This document shows positions 16,830 to 25,994 of a DNA stretch of 39,420 nt, piece by piece (positions within the stretch are counted from its first letter, which is position 1; every line of letters begins with the position of its first letter). The position numbers and the translations under genes were made by a program. Under the pieces are notes generated by a model. That model did no database searches. It saw nothing but the letters and a program-made list of their open reading frames with translations, and was not told the origin of the DNA. Source of the DNA: Candidatus Magasanikbacteria bacterium GW2011_GWC2_37_14 (GTDB lineage Bacteria; Patescibacteriota; Patescibacteriia; Magasanikbacterales; UBA922); assembly GCA_000990355.1 (NCBI GenBank), contig LBSX01000018.1, positions 1 to 39,420 on the forward strand, written 5' to 3'.

Positions 16830-18153
16830 ATTTAACGGCCTTTTTTCCAGTTAACTTTTCCCAACGATTACGGATAACCTCGGCGTAGACTGGAGATTTC
16901 TCCATAACATAGCAACGTCGATTCATTTTGGTCGCTGCTATCAAAGTCGAGCCACTACCACCAAACGGCTCAACTATTAAGTCTCCTCGTTTGGTTAGTA
17001 CTTTGATATATGGTATTAAAATCTGTAATGGTTTAGTACCAAAGATTATTCCTTGTCCAGAGTGTTTAGCGTCGTCAGCGTTAAACTCAATAAAATCACT
17101 CGGACAAATCTTTTTACCTTTTTCGTATCCTTCCCATTGGGGTTTACCTGAAATGGCATACAACGCCGTTTCATATTCATTCTGCAATTCTTGTTCTTCA
17201 TCTTCGAGATTGTATTCTACCTCACCAGAAGCCCCAACCATGGCGATATCATGTTTAGAAAAGAATTTATGCTTAGCAGCAAATCCTTGGGTACGATTAG
17301 GTAAATGCCAAACTAACATATTTTTAATTTTCCAATGTTTTTTCATTTCATCCCAGATGATTGGAATGTTCTTCCAATTTTCGTAAACAATAATGGAAAA
17401 ATTATTCTTGGCAATATTTTTGGTATTAGCCATCCATTTTTCTGTAAAATCATCAGGCAGTTCGTCGGTCTCAAGGTAGCGACGATTTTTCTTGGCCCCG
17501 AATCCTTCGGTTGGATTCCCATTCCTTTTGCCAGCTTTTAAATAATCCAAAATGTATGGTGGATCGGTAAAGCACATGTCAGCTTTTTCACCATTCATTA
17601 AGTTTTGTATATCTGCTTCAATGGTCGAGTCACCACAATACAAGACACTATCTCCCAAAAGCCAACGATCTCCTTTTTGGATTTCAATTTCCGTAATATT
17701 TAGTTTGTCCAACTCTTTTTCTAGATCAAATTGTTCAGGGATATCTTCGACTTCAAAAATGTCATCGATATCTTCGCTACTAAATCCAACGTCAGCTAAA
17801 AAACTTTCGTCAAATTCAGCTAAAAGATTTAGATCCCATTCGCCAGTATTTTTATTTAATCGTAAATTAAGTTCTTTCTCTTTACTTATATCTGGTAGGT
17901 TAATGTACACAACTGGCATTTCTGTGTAGCCCATTTTTTGAGCAACAAACAATCTGAAGTGTCCGCCGATAACAATGTTCTTTCTGTTATCTGCACCATT
18001 AGCGATAATAGGGTCTACCAGACCGAATGTATTTATACTCTCTGTTAGTTGCCCTACAGCAACCTCATCCCACTTGCGTGGGTTATATTCTGTGGGTTTC
18101 AAGTCCATAATCGGGACTTGGACGATATTGATGTTGTGACTTTGTGTAGTCAT
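16810..18153 (-). CDS. ParB-like nuclease domain plus site-specific DNA methyltransferase
   Basis: ParB-like N-terminus (NPRKWDEVAVGQLTESINTFGLVDPIIA...VIGGHFR) and MTase motifs TDPPY and EPFGGSGSTLIAA; ORF track extends to 18213, ATG at 18153 preferred. Confidence 0.88.
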   Translation of the reverse strand: MTTQSHNINIVQVPIMDLKPTEYNPRKWDEVAVGQLTESINTFGLVDPIIANGADNRKNIVIGGHFRLFVAQKMGYTEMPVVYINLPDISKEKELNLRLNKNTGEWDLNLLAEFDESFLADVGFSSEDIDDIFEVEDIPEQFDLEKELDKLNITEIEIQKGDRWLLGDSVLYCGDSTIEADIQNLMNGEKADMCFTDPPYILDYLKAGKRNGNPTEGFGAKKNRRYLETDELPDDFTEKWMANTKNIAKNNFSIIVYENWKNIPIIWDEMKKHWKIKNMLVWHLPNRTQGFAAKHKFFSKHDIAMVGASGEVEYNLEDEEQELQNEYETALYAISGKPQWEGYEKGKKICPSDFIEFNADDAKHSGQGIIFGTKPLQILIPYIKVLTKRGDLIVEPFGGSGSTLIAATKMNRRCYVMEKSPVYAEVIRNRWEKLTGKKAVKYESVQS

Positions 18154-18259
18154 ATGTTTGTTAGTTAATGAATTAAAAAAATACCTAACGATAGGTATTA
18201 TATACAAAGTCAAAAGCCAAATTGTGACATTATTTGTTACAAATAACTGTGTGATTTTT

Positions 18260-19114
18260 TTAGCTTGTTTTAGATAATTTATTCATTCTACTTCTAATCT
18301 TTCTCATATTAGGAATAAATTTATCCACATCTGATTTTGTAGCATCTTCTGGTAAAAACTCTGTAGCCACATCCTGATCTTTCCATTTGTAATCTCCTTC
18401 TTCATCATTAATTACCATGTTCTTCTTTTTTGATAATTTCATTAATTTTACATTTTCATTAAATTTATTCATGGGATGCATTTCCACATCTCCCAGTGGA
18501 TAGTGACAATGACTTAAAAATTTGAATTTTTTATTTTTTATAAATTTAAGATGCATCTCCACTTCTTCTTTTATCATTTTCCACTCGTCTCTTGTGGGTT
18601 TATTATAAACAGCCACACTGATATATTCCTTATCACAATCAAATGCGATTGAATGATTGGCACTTGGGGCGGTTATGTCATTAAAAAAAATATACTTTCT
18701 AACATTTTCCTTAAAGTGAATTGGTAATTTGTTATTTTTTACAGTGTCATTTAATTCTTGATCAAAGTGATTTAATCTTATGTAAGAGTTGTTAACTTGT
18801 GTTTTCTCAAGTCTATAATCACTAAATTTTTTATATAACCCTTTTTTAAGTTTTATTTCTATATTTTTTAAAGCTTTAAGATAATTTTTATTTTCCATAT
18901 CTATATCTGTCTGCAGAACCATTTTTTTATGCCAAAGATCGCATTCTTGACCACTTTGAAAACCATCTTTATTAATATTAAAAATATTCCTAATTTTTTT
19001 AATATCTGATTGGAATTTTTGACTATAAACTGTTTTTTTCATTAAATCCAAATTTACCCGATGAATTTTAGGGACTATTTCAAAAATGATAGTTTTTTTG
19101 TTCTTTTTAGTCAT
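18260..19114 (-). CDS. hypothetical protein
   Basis: 284-aa intact ORF, no recognised family. Confidence 0.65.
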   Translation of the reverse strand: MTKKNKKTIIFEIVPKIHRVNLDLMKKTVYSQKFQSDIKKIRNIFNINKDGFQSGQECDLWHKKMVLQTDIDMENKNYLKALKNIEIKLKKGLYKKFSDYRLEKTQVNNSYIRLNHFDQELNDTVKNNKLPIHFKENVRKYIFFNDITAPSANHSIAFDCDKEYISVAVYNKPTRDEWKMIKEEVEMHLKFIKNKKFKFLSHCHYPLGDVEMHPMNKFNENVKLMKLSKKKNMVINDEEGDYKWKDQDVATEFLPEDATKSDVDKFIPNMRKIRSRMNKLSKTS

Positions 19115-19236
19115 GTTGTTATTTTAACTGAAAAACAGCAATTATTCAACTGAAATATATTGACTTTTAACTTATAAATTGTTTAAATAGGATGGGGTGG
19201 TGGTGCAAATAGTGTGCGGGGATCTGGGAGGTTGCG

Positions 19237-19722
19237 ATGGCATGGACCGACCTGATGGTTGGTAATCGTGGACATTGGTATGTTCTGTTCTGGAGATACA
19301 GTATAAGGTGGGATCTTATAGGGGGATTTTTTCCACAAAATATTATTCCAATTCAGATGGAATTTCGGTTGAAAATCCAGGACAAAAGCTGGCAACAGCA
19401 GGAGTTCTGGACTAGGACCGTCCTTCTGAGGGCAGAAGATAAGGTTTTTAGAACCGATGACGAGAAAAAAGATGTCGGGATGATTGTAAATTATTTGTTA
19501 TATAAGGCTAATCGGTTCTACCTGGGGATGGCCACGGACAGCAAGCTCATGCCCCAGGAACTCTTCTGGGCGTATCTGACCACGTTGCTGGAATCGGCGC
19601 TCATGGGCAGATCTTGGAGAGATCTTGGCCAAGAGCGCGAACTCATCATCTGCCGTCCATTCACTGATCGGGACGACAGAGATTGGGATAGAGATTTCGT
19701 CAATAACAGGGAGAGGGGCTGA
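19237..19722 (+). CDS. hypothetical protein, GC-rich island gene 4
   Basis: 161-aa ORF, GGGAGG SD, upstream TTGACT, compositional shift. Confidence 0.55.
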   Translation: MAWTDLMVGNRGHWYVLFWRYSIRWDLIGGFFPQNIIPIQMEFRLKIQDKSWQQQEFWTRTVLLRAEDKVFRTDDEKKDVGMIVNYLLYKANRFYLGMATDSKLMPQELFWAYLTTLLESALMGRSWRDLGQERELIICRPFTDRDDRDWDRDFVNNRERG

Positions 19723-19877
19723 AGAAATACCCTAAACCCTAGACATGGTCCCCCAACACTAGCCCTTCCCGATTAGTTTCGGGATGAGGACAGAGCACCA
19801 CCACCCCTGTTCTCATATTAAATTAACTATAAAAGTTTGCCAAGAATCCTAATTGTCTTTGCCGGGAATTTTAGTGA

Positions 19878-19906
19878 AAGCGACTTGATTTATTAGTCGC
19901 TTTTTT
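19878..19906 (+). terminator. Rho-independent terminator
   Basis: AAGCGACT...AGTCGCTTTTTT. Confidence 0.7.
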
Positions 19907-20030
19907 GTTTTTTAACTCAAAATGACCAAATGAGGGAAAGTAATTTATCAGCATTTTTGCTCTTTCAAAATGTACCTTAAAGGTGTAAAATTATCATATA
20001 ATCATTGCTGTATAACTAAACAAAAAATTT

Positions 20031-20336
20031 ATGATTGACCTAAAAAAACTTCAAAAAGATATTTACGATAATAAAGTCGCTAAAGGATTTAATACAAAAG
20101 ATGTTAATTTTGAGTTTGGCCTAACTTATGGCGAACTTGCTGAGGCATTCAATGCCTATCGTAAAAAATTGCCCGACCTTGGTGAAGAATTAGCAGATGT
20201 GGTCATATATCTTTTGGGACTTTCGGCCATATTAGGCATTGATATTGAAAAAGAAATTTTGAAAAAAGTTGCGAAGAATAAAAAGCGTGAATATAAAAAA
20301 ATAGACGGAGTAAATGTTCGAACAAAAGATGTATAG
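20031..20336 (+). CDS. MazG-like nucleotide pyrophosphohydrolase
   Basis: EFGLTYGELAEAFNAYRK...LGEELADVVIYLLGLSAILGIDIE. Confidence 0.8.
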   Translation: MIDLKKLQKDIYDNKVAKGFNTKDVNFEFGLTYGELAEAFNAYRKKLPDLGEELADVVIYLLGLSAILGIDIEKEILKKVAKNKKREYKKIDGVNVRTKDV

Positions 20337-20453
20337 AACTCACAAATAACGTCGCCAACACGGCATATCTGGTTCTGTTACATCCAAATACCAACACACT
20401 TCAGATGATACAAAATGATAATAGAGTAACTAATATAAAATTAAGTCAACAAT

Positions 20454-20885
20454 ATGAGTGAGATAGATCCTAAACAACATTCCGCTGAGCATATTTTATC
20501 TGCAGTTTTTGGACAATTATTTAACAGCAAAATTATTGACTCAAGATTTAGAGGCAATAATGTTAGATGTGATTATGAATTAGAAATAAAAATTCCGACT
20601 GAAGAAATAATCAAAGAAGTGGAAGACAGAGCAAATATAATCATTTCTGAAAATAGAGAGGTTGTCTTTGAAGAAATTGGCTTGGAACAAGCCAAAGCAT
20701 TGTATTCTTTGCATCGATTACCCGACGGTGTTAAAAATGTAAGTATTGTAAAAATAGGGTCAGATATAATTACACCATGTAAGGGACCACATGTTAAAAA
20801 TACAAAAGAGATTGGGATACTAAAGATAAGGACACACCATCTGGTTAGTCCTAATGTATTACGTCTAACTTTTGTCCTTGATTAA
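20454..20885 (+). CDS. free-standing tRNA-editing (AlaX / tRNA_SAD) domain protein
   Basis: HSAEHIL zinc motif and CKGPHVKNTKEIG. Confidence 0.8.
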   Translation: MSEIDPKQHSAEHILSAVFGQLFNSKIIDSRFRGNNVRCDYELEIKIPTEEIIKEVEDRANIIISENREVVFEEIGLEQAKALYSLHRLPDGVKNVSIVKIGSDIITPCKGPHVKNTKEIGILKIRTHHLVSPNVLRLTFVLD

Positions 20886-20914
20886 AATAATATTTAACAT
20901 TTATCAATAATAAT

Positions 20915-21343
20915 ATGTTACCAGATGAAAAATCCAAACGTTTTATAGCTATTCTAAATAAAAAAGTTGACATCGGTAAACTAATGAATGCCTTAGGACA
21001 TATGACAGCGGGTATGGCAGGCGGTAATGGAAAAGCGGAGGAAATGTGTTTTTTACAATACCAAGATAAAGATGGGGGTAAACATCCGAATATTTCGCAT
21101 TTTCCATTTATAATACTTAAAGCTGATAATTCAAATAAAATTCGTGCCGTTCGTAATGAATGTATCACTCGGGGTATTCTTTTTTCGGATTTTACCAGCA
21201 CGATGACTATTGGCACTTCTGAAGAACAACAAAATAATACTCGTGAAACATCGGAGGCAGAACTTGAATATTATGGTATTGTTATGTTTGGGTTAACTGA
21301 TGATCTAAAAGAATTTACTGGTAAATTTTCGTTATTTCAATAA
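20915..21343 (+). CDS. DUF2000 family protein
   Basis: KRFIAILNKKVDIGKLMNALGHMTAGMAGG, SHFPFIILKA, DFTSTMTIGTSEEQ. Confidence 0.75.
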   Translation: MLPDEKSKRFIAILNKKVDIGKLMNALGHMTAGMAGGNGKAEEMCFLQYQDKDGGKHPNISHFPFIILKADNSNKIRAVRNECITRGILFSDFTSTMTIGTSEEQQNNTRETSEAELEYYGIVMFGLTDDLKEFTGKFSLFQ

Positions 21344-21357
21344 TTATTTTACCACTT

Positions 21358-22245
21358 ATGCTCTGGCTCATCTTCGCCATAATCCCTGCCGTTGGTGACG
21401 GTCTTAGCAATATCATTGACGGACACCTCTCAAATAATAAATTCCATAATCCTTGGGTGTTATTGTTTTACTCTGGAATCATGGAATTGTTATTCTTACC
21501 ATTTGTTTTATTATATAGACTCCCTGCAATCTTTTCTTTTAAAATAATGCTCTTTTTCCCAATCATCGCTTTTTTAGATTTTCTTACTTTAATTTTTTAC
21601 TACAAAGCTCTCAAAGAAGACGACACTTCAATTGTCGCTTCTTTATTCTCGTTGGGTAAAATATTCGTGCCAGTCTTAGCATTCTTTGTGGTTGGTGAAA
21701 GATTGTCGCCATTGCAGTATTTAGCCTTTTTTGTCATTATTTTTTCTTCAACCTTACTTACAGCTAGTAGTAGTGGAGGAAAGATTAAATTTAACAAGTC
21801 TTTACTATTAATGTTTTTGTCTTCTTTAGTTCATTCAATTGAAGGTGTAATTTACAAATATGTTTTAGAATCAGTGGATTGGGTATCGGGGTTTGTTTAT
21901 GTTACTTTGTTTTCCATACTTGGTTTTATTATAATTGCCATTATAAAAAACAAAGAAGTCAAGAAGCAATTTAATACATTTAAAACCAATTTTAATTTAG
22001 TAATATTTAATTCATCAATTGCTTTTATTGCCAGCCTATCATCGGTTATAGCTTTTTCTCTGGCCCCAATTACTTTGGTCAAAGGTATTTTTGCTACCCA
22101 ACCATTTTTTGTTATTATTTTTACTTACTTTTTGAGTAAATATTTTAAGACTAACTACAAAGAGAAAATGGATAAAGGTAATTTAATTAAAAAGTTAGTT
22201 ATCTTTACTGTAATGTGTGTGGCTTTAATTTTCGTGATTGAATAA
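21358..22245 (+). CDS. EamA/DMT family transporter
   Basis: 10-TM pattern; EEDTSIVASLFSLGKIFVPVLAFFVVGERLSPLQYLAF-like motif. Confidence 0.8.
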   Translation: MLWLIFAIIPAVGDGLSNIIDGHLSNNKFHNPWVLLFYSGIMELLFLPFVLLYRLPAIFSFKIMLFFPIIAFLDFLTLIFYYKALKEDDTSIVASLFSLGKIFVPVLAFFVVGERLSPLQYLAFFVIIFSSTLLTASSSGGKIKFNKSLLLMFLSSLVHSIEGVIYKYVLESVDWVSGFVYVTLFSILGFIIIAIIKNKEVKKQFNTFKTNFNLVIFNSSIAFIASLSSVIAFSLAPITLVKGIFATQPFFVIIFTYFLSKYFKTNYKEKMDKGNLIKKLVIFTVMCVALIFVIE

Positions 22246-22265
22246 TAATTAACATAATAAATTAT

Positions 22266-22967
22266 ATGAAAAATAAAAAAATAACCATTGGCATTCTAGC
22301 CGGCATGGGTCCAAAATCAACGTCACCATTTTTAGATCTTGTAATTGAACAATGTCAAAAACAATACGAAGCACACGATGATATTGATTTCCCGCATATC
22401 ATCATTTATTCATTGCCTACACCATTCTATATTGGTAAAAAGATAAATAATAAGGAAATGGAATTGACGATTCGTAATGGATTGCAAAAATTAGAAAGTA
22501 TGGGAGTCGATTTTATTGCAATGCCTTGTAATATTGCACATAAGTATTTTGACTATTTAAAAAGAAGCATAAATATTCCGTTACTAAACATTATTGAAGC
22601 GACCGCCAATGATATTGACTCGACGACAAACAGAGTGGCTGTATTGGCTACAAAAGCGACAATGGAGACAAACATTTATCAAAAAGCGATTAAAGAAAAA
22701 AATAAGGAGTTCATTTATAAGAAAGCATGGCAACAAAAGATTGATAGTTTGATCCAGAATATAAAGAAAGGTGAAAGTCAAAATAACCTTTCTTTAAGAG
22801 TAAAAGAAATAATAAGATTGTTAAGTAATGAGAAGGTTGACACAATTATTGTCGCCTGTACCGATTTGACCAAAGTAATGAAAAAAATAAAAGGATTTCA
22901 TATCATTGATTCGAGTGAAGCACTCGCAAAAGAAACTTTAAAAACATATTTAAATTATTCCAAATAG
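22266..22967 (+). CDS. aspartate/glutamate racemase family protein
   Basis: GILAGMGPKSTSPFLDLV, FIAMPCNIAHKY, IIVACTDLTKVM (paired catalytic Cys). Confidence 0.88.
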   Translation: MKNKKITIGILAGMGPKSTSPFLDLVIEQCQKQYEAHDDIDFPHIIIYSLPTPFYIGKKINNKEMELTIRNGLQKLESMGVDFIAMPCNIAHKYFDYLKRSINIPLLNIIEATANDIDSTTNRVAVLATKATMETNIYQKAIKEKNKEFIYKKAWQQKIDSLIQNIKKGESQNNLSLRVKEIIRLLSNEKVDTIIVACTDLTKVMKKIKGFHIIDSSEALAKETLKTYLNYSK

Positions 22968-22982
22968 GATATATAGAATTCT

Positions 22983-23651
22983 ATGTCTGGTCGTTCACTT
23001 ATAATGTTTCACGGTAATAGTTCTGTCTACGGCAGACCTAATTCTGTTGCATCTATAACCGAAGCCTTAAAACACAATGTGGATATTATCGAATTAGATG
23101 TCCGTAAAAGTAAAGATGGAATTTTGTTTTGCCATCATTGGTCAAAGTTTGTCTGGACATTAAAATATTTAAATTTTGAATTTATTAGGAAAAAATTTGA
23201 AGTTAATACCTTGGAAGAAGTGCTTAGTATTATTCCAACCCAAAAAATTATATTCTTAGATATTAAGGATAAAAGGATTACAGCCGAAGACTTAAAAAAG
23301 GTTTGCGAAAAATTTGTTCAAGAATATTGGCTAGCCAGTTGCAATTTACAATATTTAGGACATTTAAAATCTGTATTGAGAGATTATGCGTTTGTATATA
23401 ATTTTGGCTTTATATTTTTCAAAAAAGGTGTTCAAGAATCCAAAGCACAGGGAGTTAATATTATTAAAGTATTCCGCTGGCAACTAACACCAAATTTAAA
23501 ATCACATCTACTCCAATCTAATATTCAATTTAATATCCATCCTTGGTTTATGAATACTAAAAAGTATTTAGAGATGGTGGAAAAGTATGGATCGGTTTGG
23601 ATTGCTTATGACGACTTGGATCATTTAGAAAAACCCTGGACAAAATTTTGA
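22983..23651 (+). CDS. glycerophosphodiester phosphodiesterase family protein
   Basis: MFHGNSSVYGRPNSVASITEAL...IIELDVRKSKDGILFCHHW. Confidence 0.7.
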   Translation: MSGRSLIMFHGNSSVYGRPNSVASITEALKHNVDIIELDVRKSKDGILFCHHWSKFVWTLKYLNFEFIRKKFEVNTLEEVLSIIPTQKIIFLDIKDKRITAEDLKKVCEKFVQEYWLASCNLQYLGHLKSVLRDYAFVYNFGFIFFKKGVQESKAQGVNIIKVFRWQLTPNLKSHLLQSNIQFNIHPWFMNTKKYLEMVEKYGSVWIAYDDLDHLEKPWTKF

Positions 23652-23656
23652 TAACT

Positions 23657-24876
23657 ATGCTAATCAATTTTCTAAAAAAAGAATGGCTACATTACAAAAT
23701 TCTGCCAAAGAAGGCCAGACTGTTAGTTTTGTCATATAATTTACGTTCTGTGGCTTATCCAATTTTAACGCTTACATTTGGCGTACTACCACTTCGATTA
23801 TCAGTGTAGTTGTATATAGTTTGGGACACTTTATCGCCTTACCAATAGGTTTTTATCTTAATGGTAGATTATTAAAGAGGCTACATATTAATCAAACACA
23901 TTTCTTGGGATTGTTTTGTTCTCTTTTAGGTATGGCTTCGGTAATCTTTTTTCATAGTTCCGTTTGGTATTATCTCTTGGTGTTTGGTATTATTTATGGC
24001 CTGGGTAATGGAATGTATTGGTCTAGTAGAAATTATCTAACTTTCCAAGAAACAACCCCGAATAGTAGAAACTATTTTTTTGCCATACTTTCTTTTACTG
24101 ATTCCATAATTAGTATTGTCGTATCTTTTTCTATTGGCTGGCTAATTAGCTTTGGTGATATTAGTAAATTGTATTCACCGTTTATTGCCTATACTGGTAT
24201 TACTATTTTGGCTTTAGTCTCTGTTCTCTTTGGTGGACTAAATTTACTACGAGCTAAGTTTGAAACACCGATTGTTAATAAGATTTGGCAGCCAGTTATT
24301 TCTAAACGTTGGAATTCGGTAAGAATGGTAAATGTAGCTATTGGTATTTTAGAAACAATTGTTCCTCTTCTTTCCACTTTGTTAATTTTACGTTTCTTAG
24401 GCAAAGAAGGAATCCTCGGAACTATTACTGCCGCTGTCGGAATTCTCACAATTATCCTTTATTACCTCTACGGACGTTTAGCTAAACAAAATCATCGCCG
24501 TACAGTATTGGTAATGGCATTAACAACCTCATTTTTGTTAGCTTTCTTTTTAATTGTCGGCCAAGGAATATTGCCAATATTTGTCTATGTGCTTTTAGCC
24601 GGACTACCAATTACTTTCTATATGTTAGCCTATGACCCATGGCAACTGGATATAATGGACAAAGAATTAAGTAATAATCCCCAAGAAAAGTATGCTCTGA
24701 TTTTTGATTGTGAAGTATTTTTAAATATTGGCCGAGTAATTAGCTTACTTATTTTTTTAACCCTAGTCCTAAAATTCTCTGGTGAGTTTGCTTTAAAAAT
24801 AACACCCCTCATTTTATCAATTTTGCAGATTATATCTTTTGCTTTGATTTGGAAAAGACTATCTTGGGAAAGATAA
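23657..24876 (+). pseudogene. MFS transporter interrupted by a frameshift near 23760-23785
   Basis: ATG 23657 encodes MLINFLKKEWLHYKILPKKARLLVLSYNLRSVAYPILT then stop at 23807-23809; MFS-like continuation in the next frame (AYIWRTTTSIISVVVYSLGHFIALPIGFYLNGRLLKR...). Confidence 0.65.
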
Positions 24877-24893
24877 TTAATAGTATATAAAAT

Positions 24894-25400
24894 ATGATTA
24901 ACCAAAATGAAATTTACGCAAAGATAATTCAAATCCTTGATAATAACGGGGTGGAATATAAGTTATTTTCTCATCAAGAGGCACTAACTTATGAAGACCT
25001 GGCTAAAGTCCAACAAGAAGCTGGTTTTATTGGAACAGAAATGAAATGTTTAGTATTAAAAGCCAATGATACTTTTTTTGTATATATTACCTTACAAGGA
25101 GAAAAGGTAAATTTTGACACCATCAAAGAAAAATTAGGAGTGAACAAGATCAAATTATGTTCATCAGAAGAATTGCAGGAATATTTTGGTGCTAAACCTG
25201 GTTGTGCTTATCCTTTTGGTTTTGCTGTTCAGTATGATATTTATATAGATCCTAGAATATATAATCAAAATTGGCTTTTATTTAGTCCTATTCTGCCGAC
25301 CAAAACCGTACAAGCAAAAGGAGTTGATCTGAAAAAAGTTTTTGATAATATTGAAAATAAGATTGAAGAGGTTACTAATTTCAATGTTAGTGTACAATAA
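24894..25400 (+). CDS. YbaK/EbsC-type aminoacyl-tRNA deacylase
   Basis: LDNNGVEYKLFSHQEALTYEDLAKV, GTEMKCLVLKAND, KPGCAYPFGF. Confidence 0.8.
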   Translation: MINQNEIYAKIIQILDNNGVEYKLFSHQEALTYEDLAKVQQEAGFIGTEMKCLVLKANDTFFVYITLQGEKVNFDTIKEKLGVNKIKLCSSEELQEYFGAKPGCAYPFGFAVQYDIYIDPRIYNQNWLLFSPILPTKTVQAKGVDLKKVFDNIENKIEEVTNFNVSVQ

Positions 25401-25706
25401 GATAGTATAAAACCATGGTGTTTTATTCTTTTTAAATGAAACACAACTTAAACAAACTGTTTCACTCTCATATTCTCTAAATTTAGCTTAAAAACTTACT
25501 TTTGATACACGTTCGCAAAACCCCTCTACAGTGTCTCATTTGTCTCATTCTCACCAATAAACCTTTACCTACCACAGGTTGCCCAATCATCATATTTATG
25601 ATATTATACCCCAGACCGAGATGCTTTGGGCTGGATTTCAGAAGACCTCCAAAGAAGCCCTTGGTTGACTGTATTAATTCCGTTCTAGACCGTGCAAGCG
25701 CACTAA

Positions 25707-25744
25707 AAAATAACAATCCAACTGCTTGGATTGTTATTTTTTTG
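25707..25744 (+). terminator. Rho-independent terminator
   Basis: AAAAATAACAATCCAA-ctgc-TTGGATTGTTATTTTTTT. Confidence 0.85.
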
Positions 25745-25761
25745 GTGGATTAATCTTACTA

Positions 25762-25790
25762 TTGACAAAAGAATTATTTTTTGCTATACT
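25762..25790 (+). promoter_or_regulatory. promoter (TTGACA-N17-TATACT) of GC-rich asparaginase gene
   Basis: -35 25762-25767, -10 25785-25790. Confidence 0.75.
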
Positions 25791-25868
25791 CAGCTGTTTA
25801 AATAGGTAAACTGTTTTCGCTTTTTTTGCCTGTTTAAATAATGAGGTCATTAAAAAAATCAACAACTA

Positions 25869-25920
25869 ATCTTTCAGCACACTAACTGTCTTTTAAGGTA
25901 ATTAGTGTGCTGAAAGATTT
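25869..25920 (+). promoter_or_regulatory. perfect 18-bp inverted repeat in 5' leader
   Basis: AATCTTTCAGCACACTAA-16nt-TTAGTGTGCTGAAAGATT, no T-run after it. Confidence 0.8.
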
Positions 25921-25994
25921 GGAAACACACCAAGCGTTTTGTCGCATGGGCGGCGAGATGGAGGTGTAGTACTTTGGATAAGGAGGGAACGGAG

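Noticed and set aside
23740-23800. Programmed ribosomal frameshift in the MFS gene
   Set aside because: No convincing slippery heptamer or downstream pseudoknot by eye; lesion or sequencing error is simpler.
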